DNA from: Orobanche coerulescens
Lineage: Eukaryota; Streptophyta; Magnoliopsida; Lamiales; Orobanchaceae
DNA length: 64,000 nucleotides
Reading direction: 5' to 3'
Assembly: GCA_033398695.1 (NCBI GenBank)
Contig: CM065818.1
Coordinates: forward strand, 34,062,001 to 34,126,000
In this document: positions 12,430-23,048 of the stretch, piece by piece
Layout: each line of letters opens with the position of its first letter
How positions within the stretch are numbered: the first letter of the stretch is position 1
Program-made: the position numbers and the translations under genes
Notes under the pieces: model-generated
What the model was told of the DNA's origin: nothing
The model's database searches: none
Seen by the model: the letters and a program-made list of their open reading frames with translations, nothing else

Positions 12430-14100
12430 TCAAAGCAATGGTGCCATATACCGTAATCCCATTCCTTCCACATGTCGTTCAAAAACTTTTGAGGGTAGGC
12501 CTTTCGTGAAAGGATCATTAAGATTATCTTCCAATGCAACCCTGGATACAACTACGTCTCCTTCCTTTACGAAGTGTCGTATGATGTGGTACTTTCGGTT
12601 GATATGTTTACTTGCCTTGTGGGCTCGTGGTTCCCTCGAATTTCCAACTGCACCAGTATTATCACAATAAAGTGTAATATCCTATGGCAAATTGGAAATC
12701 ACATCTAAGTCCCGCAGGAAGTACTTGAGCCACACTGCCTCCTTGGCTGCCTCAGAGGCTGCCACGTACTCGGCTTCCATGGTAGATTTCGAGATGCATT
12801 TCTGCTTCACACTCCTCCAACTAATGGCTCCACCTCCCAGGCTAAACACATAACCCGAAGTAGACTTGGACTTTTCTTTGTCCGATGAAAAATCTGAGTC
12901 AGTGTAACCCACCGGACATAGGTCGTCAGATTGATATACAAGTATGTACTCCCTAGTCCTTCTTAGGTACTTGAGTATGTGCTTGACAGCAATCCAGTGT
13001 CCTGGTCCTGGGTTTGACTGATATCTAGCAGCCATGCCTACGGCATGACAGATATTTGGTCTAGTACAAAGCATAGCATACATGAGACTTCCCACAGCAG
13101 ATGCATAAGGGACCATCTTCATGTCATCTATCTCCTTTTGTGTCTTGGGACACATATCCTTAGATAGTTGAATTCCATGTCTGTAAGGTAGAAAACCTTT
13201 CTTGGAATTCTCCATGCTAAACCGCTTCAACACTGTATCAATATAGGATGCCTGGGATAAGCACAACATCCTTTTCTTCCGATCACAAAAGATCCTGATT
13301 CCCAGGATGTGTCCTGCTTCTCCTAGATCCTTCATATCGAACTGCTCAGATAGCCATACACGTACGTCCGACAATTCCTTCACATTGTCTCCAATCAGAA
13401 GGATATCGTCTACATATAGTACAAGAAACACCAACACGTTTCCATCGCATTTCTTATATACACAGCTCTCACTCGGACATTGGACGAATCCATATGACTG
13501 GACAACTTCGTCAAAATGAGTGTTCCAAGATCTAGATGCTTGCTTAAGTCCATAAATGGATTTCTTAAGTTTGCACACCAAGTGCTCTTCTCCTTCAGCA
13601 ATGAATCCCTCTGCATGGCGCATATAGATTTCCTTGTCTAGACTCCCATTCAAGAATGCAGTCTTGACATCCATCTGCCAAATCTCCAGATCCAATGCGC
13701 AGCTATAGCTAAAAGAATCCGGATCGACTTAAGCATGGCTACCGGCGAAAAGGTTTCATCATAATCGATACTCTCTTTCTAAGTGTAACCTTTTGCAACA
13801 AGCCTCGCTTTGAAGGTTTCAACCTTCCCGTCACCTCCTTTTTTTCGCTTGTAGACCCATTTACTCCCAATGGCTTGTACACCATCAGATAGCTCTACTA
13901 GCTCCCATACTTGATTGGAATCCATAGACCCCATTTCTGATTCCATTGGTGCTTGCCAGGAGTCAGCATCTTTATCTTAGATTGCCTCCTTATAGGTCCA
14001 GTGATCTGATTCATCTTTGCCTGGGATTAAGTCCGAAGACTTTCCCATGCCTATGAATCATTCCGGCAGATGAACAACCCTCCCACTACGACGAGGCAAA
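12430..14100 (-). pseudogene. Copia-1 reverse transcriptase and RNase H (broken)
   Basis: The long frame 13695-12682 carries QMDVKTAFLNG, the catalytic YVDD at residues 94-97 and LGIRI, then the RNase H block GYTDSDFSSD ... STMEAEYVAASEA. It ends at a TAG where CAG would be expected, and homology continues to about 12430 (copia C-terminus with NDPFTKGL). Upstream, 14100-13700 encodes the RT start (VWELVEL, KWVYKRKKGG, LVAKGYT) with a stop and a frameshift near 13700. RT and RNase H copy element RNA into DNA in the particle; this copy cannot make full enzyme. Confidence 0.88.
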
Positions 14101-14211
14101 TCCTGAGTTGGTGTAAAAGTATCAGAATCGATACGTGGTGCAGTGTTAGTTGGCGCTTGTACGATGGTATAGACGGAGTCTTGCCACTCAGCTCTTCCAT
14201 AATTATCTCGC

Positions 14212-15880
14212 TCATGGGCTTGTGATAATCATATAATCCTCTTCCAAAAATCGGGCATTGGTGCTAACAATGACCTTCTGATCCTGGGGACTATAGAACA
14301 AGCCACCCTTTATTCCTTTAGGATATCCTACAAACACTCGTACTTTTGTACGAGATGCCAACTTATCAGCTTCCTTATTCAGCACATGTGCTGGAGTACC
14401 CCAAATCCGAACATGTCCTAGACTGGGCTTACACCCATTCCACAGTTCTGTGGGTGTTTTTGGAACTGATTTCGAAGGCACCAGGTTTAGAATGTACGCT
14501 GCTGTTTCTAAGGCGTATCCCCAAAACGAAATAGGTAAATCTGAATAACTCATCATTGATCTAACCATTTCTAAAAGAGTCTTATTCCTTCTTTCAGCCA
14601 CACCATTTTGTTGTGGAGTTCCTGGCGCAGTGAGCTGGGATGAAATCCCCTCATTCACCAAGAAATCCAAAAACTCTCCACTAAGGTATTCCCCACCACG
14701 ATCAGATCGTAGTGACTTGATACTCTTCCCATGACGCTTCTCCATTTCATCCTTGAAGTCTCTGAACTTGTCAAAGGCTTCAGACTTACGTCGCATCAAA
14801 TAGATGTATCCATATCTTGAATAATCATCTATAAACTTGATGAAGTATTCAAAACCACCCCTAGCCTGGATATTCATTGGACCATATACATCCATATGAA
14901 TCAACACATTCTGAGCATGGTTTCCCTTGGTTTTAAAAACCCTTATGGTCATCTTACCTTCCAGACAGGATTCACAAATTGGAAATGACTCAACTTGGAG
15001 ATCATCCAATGGGCCATCATCTACCAATCTTTGAATCCTTCCAAGGTTTACATGCCCTAACCGTAAATGCCACAGATATGTTTGGTTTATGCTTGAAGGT
15101 TCTTTTCTCTTTTTAGGTTTAGACAAAGAGTTAAGTGATTTATGCATAGGAGTTTGTGCAGTATTAACGACATATAGTCTATCATTAAAATTACCTTTGC
15201 AAATATATCCATTGCTTCTTTTCCTAATAATGGCATAATCATCAAAATAAAATGAATAACCATCGTTTTTTAATTTAGAAACTGAAATTAAATTCATTCT
15301 AAAATCCAGTACTAATAATACATTATTGAGGACTAATAATTTATCATTAATATTCAACTGCACGACTCCCACTGCAACAGCCATAAGCCTGGAATAATCA
15401 CCCCAGTTGATGGTAATCTCGCCCGCACTAAGCTGCTTGGTTAATTTAAAACCATGCGAGTCAAAGCAAACATGATCAGTGGAGCCTGAATCAACTATCC
15501 ACGAAGTGGAAGAACAAGCTGTCAAACATGTTTTGACTACTAGTGCACGAGACATACCTTTCTTAAGAGCAGGGCAGTCCGCTTTAAAATGTCCTTTCTG
15601 ACCGCACTTGAAGCACTTTCCCTTTGGTTTTTTGTTCGCCTCGGGGTGAGGAGCCTTGCTTTTCACCTTGAGGGTTGCCACTTGCTTCTGGCCAACCTGT
15701 TTTTTCTTCTTTCCCCATTTGGGTTTGGAAGAAGTAGCACCGGTTGCCGCAAGAATCTTATGATAACCTTGTTTGAAGATACCTTCAGCAAATTGAAGCT
15801 CTGTCAGAAGTTCCGCCAAACTTATCCTACGGTTCATATTGTACTTAAGGCGGAACTGCTCAAAGCTTCTTAGTAAGTTG
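14212..15880 (-). pseudogene. Copia-1 gag C-terminus, protease and integrase
   Basis: An open frame of 561 codons whose first few codons (from 15897) come from the inserted copia-2 LTR, so its ATG is accidental. Visible in order: end of the copia gag domain, zinc knuckle [14 protein letters not shown] (residues 95-108), aspartic protease [10 protein letters not shown] (DSG 136-138), GAG-pre-integrase [12 protein letters not shown] with CESC, and integrase core. The integrase acidic triad is visible as D336 (HMDVYGP), D399 (LRSDRGGEY) and E435 (GVAERRN), a D-D-35-E spacing. The catalytic residues are intact although the element is dead. Confidence 0.9.
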
Positions 15881-17376
15881 TGTAGGTAACAAGTCATCCA
15901 GGAATAAGTCTAGAGGGGGTGAATAGACCTATTCAAACTCTTTTCCACAAAGGATGAGTTTCTCAGTTGATGGTACAGAAGACTTAGAGTCATCTGTAGT
16001 CAATGTAAGTGCGGAAGTCAGCTGATGATGAATACGGAATTAATCAATGGAACACTTAAGTATGAATGCAGCAGTTAAGTATGATGATGAAAGCAGTAAA
16101 ACACGCAGGCAGTTATAGTGGTCTCAGAGTTGGGGTAATCCTCTACTAATCCACTTTTATCCAAACCAGTTGGAGATAAATTCACTATAATTGTCAACCA
16201 GTGATAAATATTACAGTGATTCAACCAATTACAACAGCTTCCAACTAGTGGAATTCCTTGCCGTTGCAACTCCCTTTGACTGCCTTGCACCTCTTGATCT
16301 ACGATCCTTGGATGCCTTTATAGTATCTCGAACTTCAACCAGTGAAGTACCCCGAACTCAGGTTTTAAAGACACGAGTGATTGTCTTCTCCAACTAAGAG
16401 CTTCTTCAAATAAGAACTTTTGAACTCTTGCTCTTTCACGATGCTATTGTTTGCTTTGATTGCTTTGTTTGCTTTGATTGCTTGTAAGTGTTGTTCGCAT
16501 AGTACTACCCAACTTCAAATCTTCGGATATATATAGGTGTCAATCCATGAGCATTTCTTCATAGCCGTTGCAAATCTGTAACAAATCCGTCCGTTGGAGA
16601 AATAGACTTTTTTGTTTTTCTTTCTGAACGTTGCAAGGCTGGATTCCCATATTTTAATCCAATTCTGACCATTGTGAAGACTTCCATGTGATGGCACCGA
16701 ATCTTTTGAACATAATAAGATTAAAGTCTCCGGTGGTGGGTCTGGATGAATTACTTAATTCATATCCTTTCCGGGAATCTCTCCAGTCTGTCTCTAATCG
16801 CTCGCATGTGACTTTCCATAAATATTGACTATTCAACGCATGCTGACGTGGACTGGAGTACTTGACTGATTACTTGACTGACCTCTCTGTGGTCAACCTA
16901 TCTAATGTGCAGTCAACCTTCTATGATGTCGACTTCTCTAAAGTGCCGACTTGTCTGAAGTCTTCTGACCTGATTAAACTTGACTGATCTGATGGTCAGA
17001 CTTCAGATGACTTGACTTTCCTTCTTGACTGCAGTCTAGTCCAACTTCGCTGATTAAATTGTTTGACCAGAACTTCTCTGATAAGGATTGCTTGATATGA
17101 CTTGTTTGTGGTCAACCTTATCAGAACAGGTGAGTTGACCAAGACTCGGCTGATAGATACTTATCTGATTTACACTTTGCCGATTTTTAAGCCTAACTTA
17201 TGTGGCTTATAGAAGATACTCATTTGATTCTTCTTTACATTTTGCCAAGTATCTAACTTAACACAGTTTGGCCTTTGGAAGATACTCATTTGGTTCTTCC
17301 TTACATTTTGCCAAGTAATAATCATACATTTGAATATAATGATGACATCATCAAAATCTAACAAGTATTCCTAACA
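15881..17376 (-). repeat. Copia-2 3' LTR (1496 bp)
   Basis: Begins TGTAGGTAACAAGTC on the plus strand and ends CCTAACA. On the element strand, U3 with many W-box cores (17140-16825) leads to a TATA box (reverse of ATATATATAGG, about 16526-16537). It differs from the other LTR by scattered substitutions and by a roughly 25-bp stretch near 16600 (TTTTTGTTTTTCTTTCTGAA) that is absent from the partner. Confidence 0.88.
16825..17140 (-). promoter_or_regulatory. Cluster of W-box (TTGAC) cores in copia-2 U3
   Basis: Eleven TTGAC cores on either strand in about 310 bp, most as TTGACT or TTGACC/GGTCAA. They lie upstream of the TATA box on the element strand and recur in the other LTR (about 21680-21995). 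TTGAC with a following C or T is the known binding core of WRKY factors, which act in defence and stress. Stress-responsive transcription is inferred. Confidence 0.65.
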
Positions 17377-17639
17377 AATTCCCCTTATTTTGATGATGGC
17401 AAAACTTAAGTAATTATTCAAAAGAAGAATAGGTCTGCACATAAGTGCAAGACATACAATAAAATCAGTCTTTGTTTTGAGACAACTAGAGGTTGTCTTT
17501 CAAATGACTGTTTATATATTTCTTCTGATTTTGTTTACAAGTACATCAGCTTTGAAAGAACAAACAAAATACAGAGAAATTACAAGTCTTCCAAAATCAA
17601 AAATTACAAGAGAAATATAAGTACAAATAAATAGATCCT

Positions 17640-18601
17640 ATCTGCCTCTGCCTCTGCGGACAGTTTGCTTGGGAGGCCTAAAAGGCTTAGCTCCAATAGG
17701 CTTCTTCTTGATAGGAACCAGGCCATACTTCCTCTTTATAACAAGAGCGGCAAAATCTTGATCTGATCTTGATGATTGATAGAGATTTCTCATTTTGGAT
17801 CCTCCTTAGCATCTCAGGTAACTTGGTTAGTGTTTACCTCTTTTTATATAGAAAAACAACCCATGTGTATATTAAGTAGTCATCTACTACTACTAGAGCG
17901 TGCTTTCTGCCACTTAAGGTTCTTGGCTTGATGGGACCAAATAGATTTATGTGAAGTAGATCTAAAATCCTTGTTGTAAGAGTGGTAGGTTGAACTGGCT
18001 TGAATGATGCTCTTGTTTGCTTCCCTTTCTGACACGCATCACAGAGCGCTTCCTTCTTGAATACTTCTTCTGGAAGTCCTCTGACCAGCTTCTGAGAACT
18101 AATCTTGTTGATGGATTTGAAATTTAGGTGACATAATCTCTTGTGCCATAGCCATCCATTCTCAGCTATTGTCTAAGATAGAAAACAGGTATTAGGAGTT
18201 CCAGTGTTCCAATATATCATATAGACATCCCTTATTCTGAATCCTTATAGCTTCACTTCTCCAGATAGGATATCTATCACCATGCATTTCCAAATGATGA
18301 AGACTACTAGATTCTTCTCATCACAAAACTGACTTATGCTCAAAAGATTATACTTGAGCCCTTTGATATAATGAACTTTTGATATGGTGATGTTTCCTCT
18401 GTGCAGCTCTCCAAAACCTTTGGTCTGACCTCTAGAGCTATCTCCAAAGGTTACGTTTGGACCTTTTTCTTTGGTATAATTCATCAGCACCTTCTTGTTC
18501 CCGGTCATGTGCCTTGAGCATCCGGAATCTACAAACCATTCTTCACCTTCAATGTTTGAATTTGTGGAGCTGTGGTAGTAGTCCTTCCACCTTTTATGCA
18601 A
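17640..18601 (-). pseudogene. Copia-2 protease and integrase remnant
   Basis: The frame 18601-18245 holds the aspartic protease with WFVDSGCSRHMTGN (residues 22-35) and HYIKGLKYNLLSISQ. Further down (about 18170-17880) an integrase zinc-binding remnant reads like KEALCDACQKGKQ followed by the start of the core, with stops. A lysine/arginine-rich tail at 17800-17640 abuts the PPT region. The rest of integrase and all of RT/RNase H are deleted. Confidence 0.75.
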
Positions 18602-20678
18602 TCAGACAAGCAGAGATTTAGGTACCCAGATCTGTGTGGGTCCTCGGGGGTTAGTTGGTTTCCTGGAGAACTGGTTTCTCCTGGGGTTGTGAAAGTTGTT
18701 GTTATTACCCTTGAAAGGTGTGTAAGGTCTGGGCCTATATCCTCTGTTGGGATTGTGTATGCCTCATAAAACTGATGGTGTGGGCCATGCTTAAATCTTG
18801 GCTGGGAGCATTTGTTAAATCTTTGAGGTCTCCACACCTGTTCGTTTTGAAAATTAGGATAACCTTGAGATTTCCATTTGCCCCTCCCATTTTCAAATCT
18901 GTTTTTGGGGAGTCTTTGATAATAGTGGGCATGTTGTCTAGGCTGCTGCTTCTGCCTTGGCCATTGCCTAGTCTCATGTCTAGGTGGCTGCCTTGTATAA
19001 CTTGGCTGCAGCCTAGACCTGTGACTTGGCTGCTGCCTGTTTTGAAACACAGGTTTGTATATTGGCTCAGCAGATGAGACAATTGTTTCTCTCTTGATGA
19101 AAGTGGTTTTAGAACTAGATGGAGTGTGGGGGTCATATCCAAGGCCTGATCTGGAATATAATGGCCTTTTATTTGTACACAATTCGTCCAGGGTTAGAGA
19201 TGCCTTCGGGGAGGTTATTTCCTTCGCCTGAGTTTTACTTAGCTGAGTCAGTTTTGCAAACTCAGCTTTGACATGAGCAAGTGCAGCTGATTTTTCACTA
19301 TTCAAAACAGTTAGTCGTTTTATCTCTGCTGTGGTATTATTAGCCTGGTTTGTAAAGTTGTCTGCAGCCTGTTTTTTAAGATCAGCTTTGGTTTTATTAA
19401 ATTCTAGGCTAAGTTTTTCAAAGTTATTTTTCAGCTGCCTATTCTCATCTTGCAGCTGGGTCCTCTCGGCTGATACAGTTTGGTGTGCAGTTTTTAATCT
19501 CTCAAAATCTTTGAGAAGTTGATTTACAGACTCATGTAAGTCCATGTCTTGTGACATGTCTAAGCTATTATTATTTGAAACTGAGGGTTTAGATGTTATC
19601 TCTTCATCAGCTAGGTTGGCCATCAGACAATCATATTCTTCATCATCATAGAGAAGAATCCGCTGCTTGATTCTACTTGCTCTTGGTCTTCTCCAATGAG
19701 GGCCTTCCTTCGGTCTTCTTTTCTGCTCACCTCCTTCTTGCTCTCGTCCTTCTTGAGATCAGTACAGTCGATTTGGATGTGTCCTGTCTTGTGGCAATTA
19801 TAACACTCCACCTTCCAGCTTCCAGCCTTTTGATTTCTCCTGGGGTTCTCCTTATAATTCATTTTGTATTTGGAGTAATTCTTTCTGAAGTTGCTGAACC
19901 TTTGCATTATGAACGCCATTTCTTCCTCAAAATCAAGTGGATTTGGAGGTTTGACATCAGATAGGTTCTTGGCGGGCGACTCGGCTGCAAAGGCTATTCC
20001 CTTCTCTGCAGGCTCGGTAGATGATGAACTTGGAAGCTCAAACTCATAAGCTTTTAGATCAGAGAATAGCTCTTGGATCTTTATATTTTTAAGATCCTTG
20101 GATTCTCTCATGACCAATGCCTTCATATTCCATTCTGGGTTGAGAGATCTTAGAACTTTCAAAGCCATTTCCCTGTTGCCATATGATTTTCCAAGAGAGT
20201 TGATTTTATTGATGATCTCTATAAACCTTGTGTCCACGTGGTCTATAGATTCTCCGGACTTCATTTTGAAGTTGTCAAATTTCTGGGTAGCAATTGATAG
20301 CTTGTTTTCTTTGATCAGCTCCGTGCCTTCACATATCACCGCAAGGGTGTCTCAGATCTCCTTGGCATTTTTGTTGTTCTTGATCTTGACCATTGTTGAT
20401 TTATCTAGAGTTTGATACAACACGTCTCTGGCCCGGTTGTCAAGGTTGGCCAGCTTTCTTTCTTCAATAGTCAGCTCCATCCTCTTCTTTGGGATCTTTT
20501 CTGGCTTCCCGGCTGTAATCTCCTCAGGAGTGTTGTCCTTCTCGAAGATGAATGGACTGTCCTCTATGATGCACCACATGTCGTCATGGATTGAAGATAA
20601 GTGTGCCTGCATCCTTATCTTCCAAAGATCATACTCGTCAACTGAAAAAACAGGTAATCTAGAATGCATGTGTTCCAT
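18529..20678 (-). pseudogene. Copia-2 gag with coiled-coil extension (two breaks)
   Basis: Starts at 20678 (MEHMHSRLPVFSVDEYDLWK), a UBN2-type copia gag. A TGA replaces the expected tryptophan codon near 20345. The second part (20339-19623) carries the zinc knuckle CYNCHKTGHIQIDC, then the frame shifts by one base near 19623. The third part (19623-18529) has a long Lys/Glu/Gln-rich segment (about residues 25-150) that looks like a coiled coil, then an Arg/Gln/His-rich tail. An extended coiled-coil gag is typical of some plant copia lineages. Confidence 0.82.
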
Positions 20679-20757
20679 TTCTAAAATAAGCTTAAAATAT
20701 ATCCTCGATATATGGATCTAGTTCTTGAAATATTGAGCATACCTCTCTGATACCACT

Positions 20758-22224
20758 TGTAGGTCACAAGTCGTCCAGGAATAAGTCTAGAGGGGGGGGT
20801 GAATAGACTTATTCAAACTCTTTTCCACAAAGGATGAGTTTCTCAGCTGATGGTACAGAAGACTTATAGTCGTCTGTAGTCAATGTAAGTGCGGAAGTCA
20901 GCTGATGACGAATACGGAAATAATCAATGGAACACTTAAGTATGAATGTAGCAGTTAAGTATGATGATGAAAGCAGTAAAACACGCAGGCAGTTATAGTG
21001 GTCTCAGAGGTGGGGTAATCCTCTACTAATCCACTTTTCTCCAAACTAGTTGGAGATGAATTCACTATAATTCTCAACTAGTGATAAATATTACAGTGAT
21101 TCAACCAATTACAACAGCTTCCAACCAGTGGAATTCTTAGCCGTTGCAACTCCCTTTGACTGCCTTGCATCTCTTGATCTACGATCCTTGGATGCCTTTA
21201 CAGTCTCTCGAACTTCAACCAGTGAAGTACCCCGAACTCAAGTTTTAAAGACACGAGTGATTGTCTTCTCCAACTAAGAGCTTCTTCAAATAAGAACTTT
21301 TGAACTCTTGCTCTTTCACGATGCTATTGTTAGCTTTGATTGCTTTGTTTGCTTTGTTTGCTTGTAAGTGTTGTTCGCATCGTACTGCTCAACTTCAAAT
21401 CTTTGGATATATATATAGGTGTCGATCCTTGAGCATTTATTCATAGCCATTGCAAATCTGTAACAAATCCGTCCGTTGTTGCAAGGCTGAATTCCCATAT
21501 TTTAATCCAATTCCGACCGTTGGGAAGACTTCCATGTGATGGCGCCGAATCTTTTGAATATAATAAGATTAAAGTCTTCAGTGGTGTGTCTGGATGAATT
21601 ACTTAATTCATATCCTTTCTGGAAATCTCTCAAGTCTGTCTCTAATCACCCGCATGTGACTTTCCATAAATATTGACTATTCAACGTATGTTGACGTGGA
21701 CTGGAGTACTTGGTTGATTACTTGACTGACCTCTCTGTGGTCAACCTATCTAATGTGCAGTCAACCTTCTCTGATGTCGACTTCTCTGAAGTGCCGACTT
21801 GTCTGAAGTCTTCTGACATGATTAAACTTGACTGATCCGATGGTCAGACTTCAGATGACTTGACTTTCCCTTTTGACTGCAGTCTGGTCCAACTTCACTT
21901 ATTAAATTGTTTGACTAGAACTTCTCTAATAAGGATTGCCTGATATGACTTGTCTGTGGTCAACCTTATCTGAACAGGTAAGTTGACCAAGACTCAGCTG
22001 ATAGATACTTGTCTGATTTACACTTGGCCGATTTTTAAGCCTAACTTATGTGGCTTATAGAAGATACTCATTTGGTTCTTCTTTACATTTTGCCAAGTAT
22101 CTAACTTAACACAGTTTGGCCTATGGAAGATACTCATTTAGTTCTTCATTACATTTTGCCAAGTAATAATCATACATTTGAATATAATGATGACATCATC
22201 AAAATCTAACAAGTATTCCTAACA
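20758..22224 (-). repeat. Copia-2 5' LTR (1467 bp)
   Basis: Begins TGTAGGTCACAAGTC and ends CCTAACA on the plus strand, immediately right of the minus-strand PBS. It contains the same W-box cluster (about 21680-21995) and TATA region (about 21410) as the 3' LTR. Confidence 0.88.
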
Positions 22225-22735
22225 AGCTGCCTAAGATAATATCGACCTGCGTTTCCGCATCGATAGTAGCCCCCACTATGCTCAGTTCGTTCAAATGAGA
22301 CATCATTTTCAGAACATGATCCCTTACTGGGGTCCCTTCATATATTTGGGTTGTCATCAATACCTTCATTGCATTTTGTCTAGCCGCCCGGTTCTGATGA
22401 CCAAACATCTCGATGAGACTTTTCATCATTTTCGTGGCCGAGCACATCGTCTGATGCTGATGCTGCAATACATTTGTCAGTGAAGCCAACGAGCCATCTC
22501 ATCAGAATTTTTCCATTTTTGGAATTCAGCCAACTCTTCAGTAGTGACATCCAGTTCTGGTTCTAGAGGGCTATCCTCGATTAAGACAAATTTATGCCCC
22601 TCAGCAGTCAGGACAATGTCAAGATTTCTTTTCAAATCGGCAATGTTAGTGCCATCAAGTTTATTTTCTTTCAGAATAACAGTTAGTGGATTGAAAGAAA
22701 AGGAAAAAGAGGGTTGTTTCTTACCGAAGGATTGA
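22225..22735 (-). pseudogene. Copia-1 gag N-terminal part
   Basis: On the minus strand the sequence encodes a copia gag start region (NPLTVILKENKLDG, LKRNLDIVLTAEGHKF), then a frameshift near 22500 and the frame 22489-22199 with MMKSLIEMFGHQNRAARQ. The insertion point of copia-2 falls at 22224/22225, and the flanking codons agree with those at 15880. The usual start codon is not there: sequence before the NPL block is unrelated promoter-like DNA. Confidence 0.8.
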
Positions 22736-23048
22736 GTCGATCGACGAAAGGCAGATAAGGCTTCAAAAATTTTTTGGCTATCTTTCTCTCCGATGAAATT
22801 GCGTAAGGGGGATTACACTGTAACCCTGGCCCTTTTTATAGGAGAAGGCGGGGGCTTCCGTGCAAATAAGGATAATCTCGAGGGCTGAAGTGCAACCATC
22901 AGATAAAGTCGCAGTCAATGCCTCCCTTGAAACCCGCGTATGCGTCGTTTCAAGGACACGCCAGACGAGGAGTCTTAACTAACTGTCGGACTCCCCCAAC
23001 CGCATCGCGACACGTACCCCCGTGGAGTTTCGAGCCTGCTATTATTTC
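22736..23048 (-). other. Promoter-like stretch abutting copia-1 gag
   Basis: Read on the minus strand it holds a TATA box (CCTATAAAAAGGGCC, about 22830-22845), a leader of about 90 bp and a splice-donor-like CGGTAAGAAAC close to the gag homology start. It is not the copia-1 LTR. Because the gypsy at 23049 inserted with a target duplication, this sequence was once continuous with 32259 onward. It may be the 3' part of a Tat-like element, an unknown LTR or a captured host promoter. Confidence 0.35.

Larger units (their letters stand above)
15881..22224 (-). mobile_element. Copia-2: minus-strand copia nested in copia-1 gag
   Basis: LTRs at 15881-17376 and 20758-22224 bracket a 3.4 kb interior. 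Flanks are AGTTG (15876-15880) and AGCTG (22225-22229), a 5-bp target duplication with one mismatch. A PBS (TGGTATCAGAGAG, minus, at about 20743-20755) and a PPT (reverse of AATTCCCCTTATT, 17377 on) mark the ends. The interior keeps gag, protease and a piece of integrase but lacks RT and RNase H, so it is non-autonomous. Confidence 0.9.
10676..22735 (-). mobile_element. Copia-1: minus-strand Ty1/copia element split by copia-2
   Basis: On the minus strand: gag start (22735-22225), an inserted copia-2 (22224-15881), rest of gag with protease and integrase (15880-14212), reverse transcriptase and RNase H (14100-12430), PPT, and 3' LTR (12354-10676). Domain order PR-INT-RT-RH is that of Ty1/copia. 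The 5' LTR and gag start codon are missing; a foreign promoter-like stretch abuts gag at about 22735. Without the insertion it would be about 5.7 kb. It is inactive through loss of the 5' LTR, stops and frameshifts. Confidence 0.85.
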
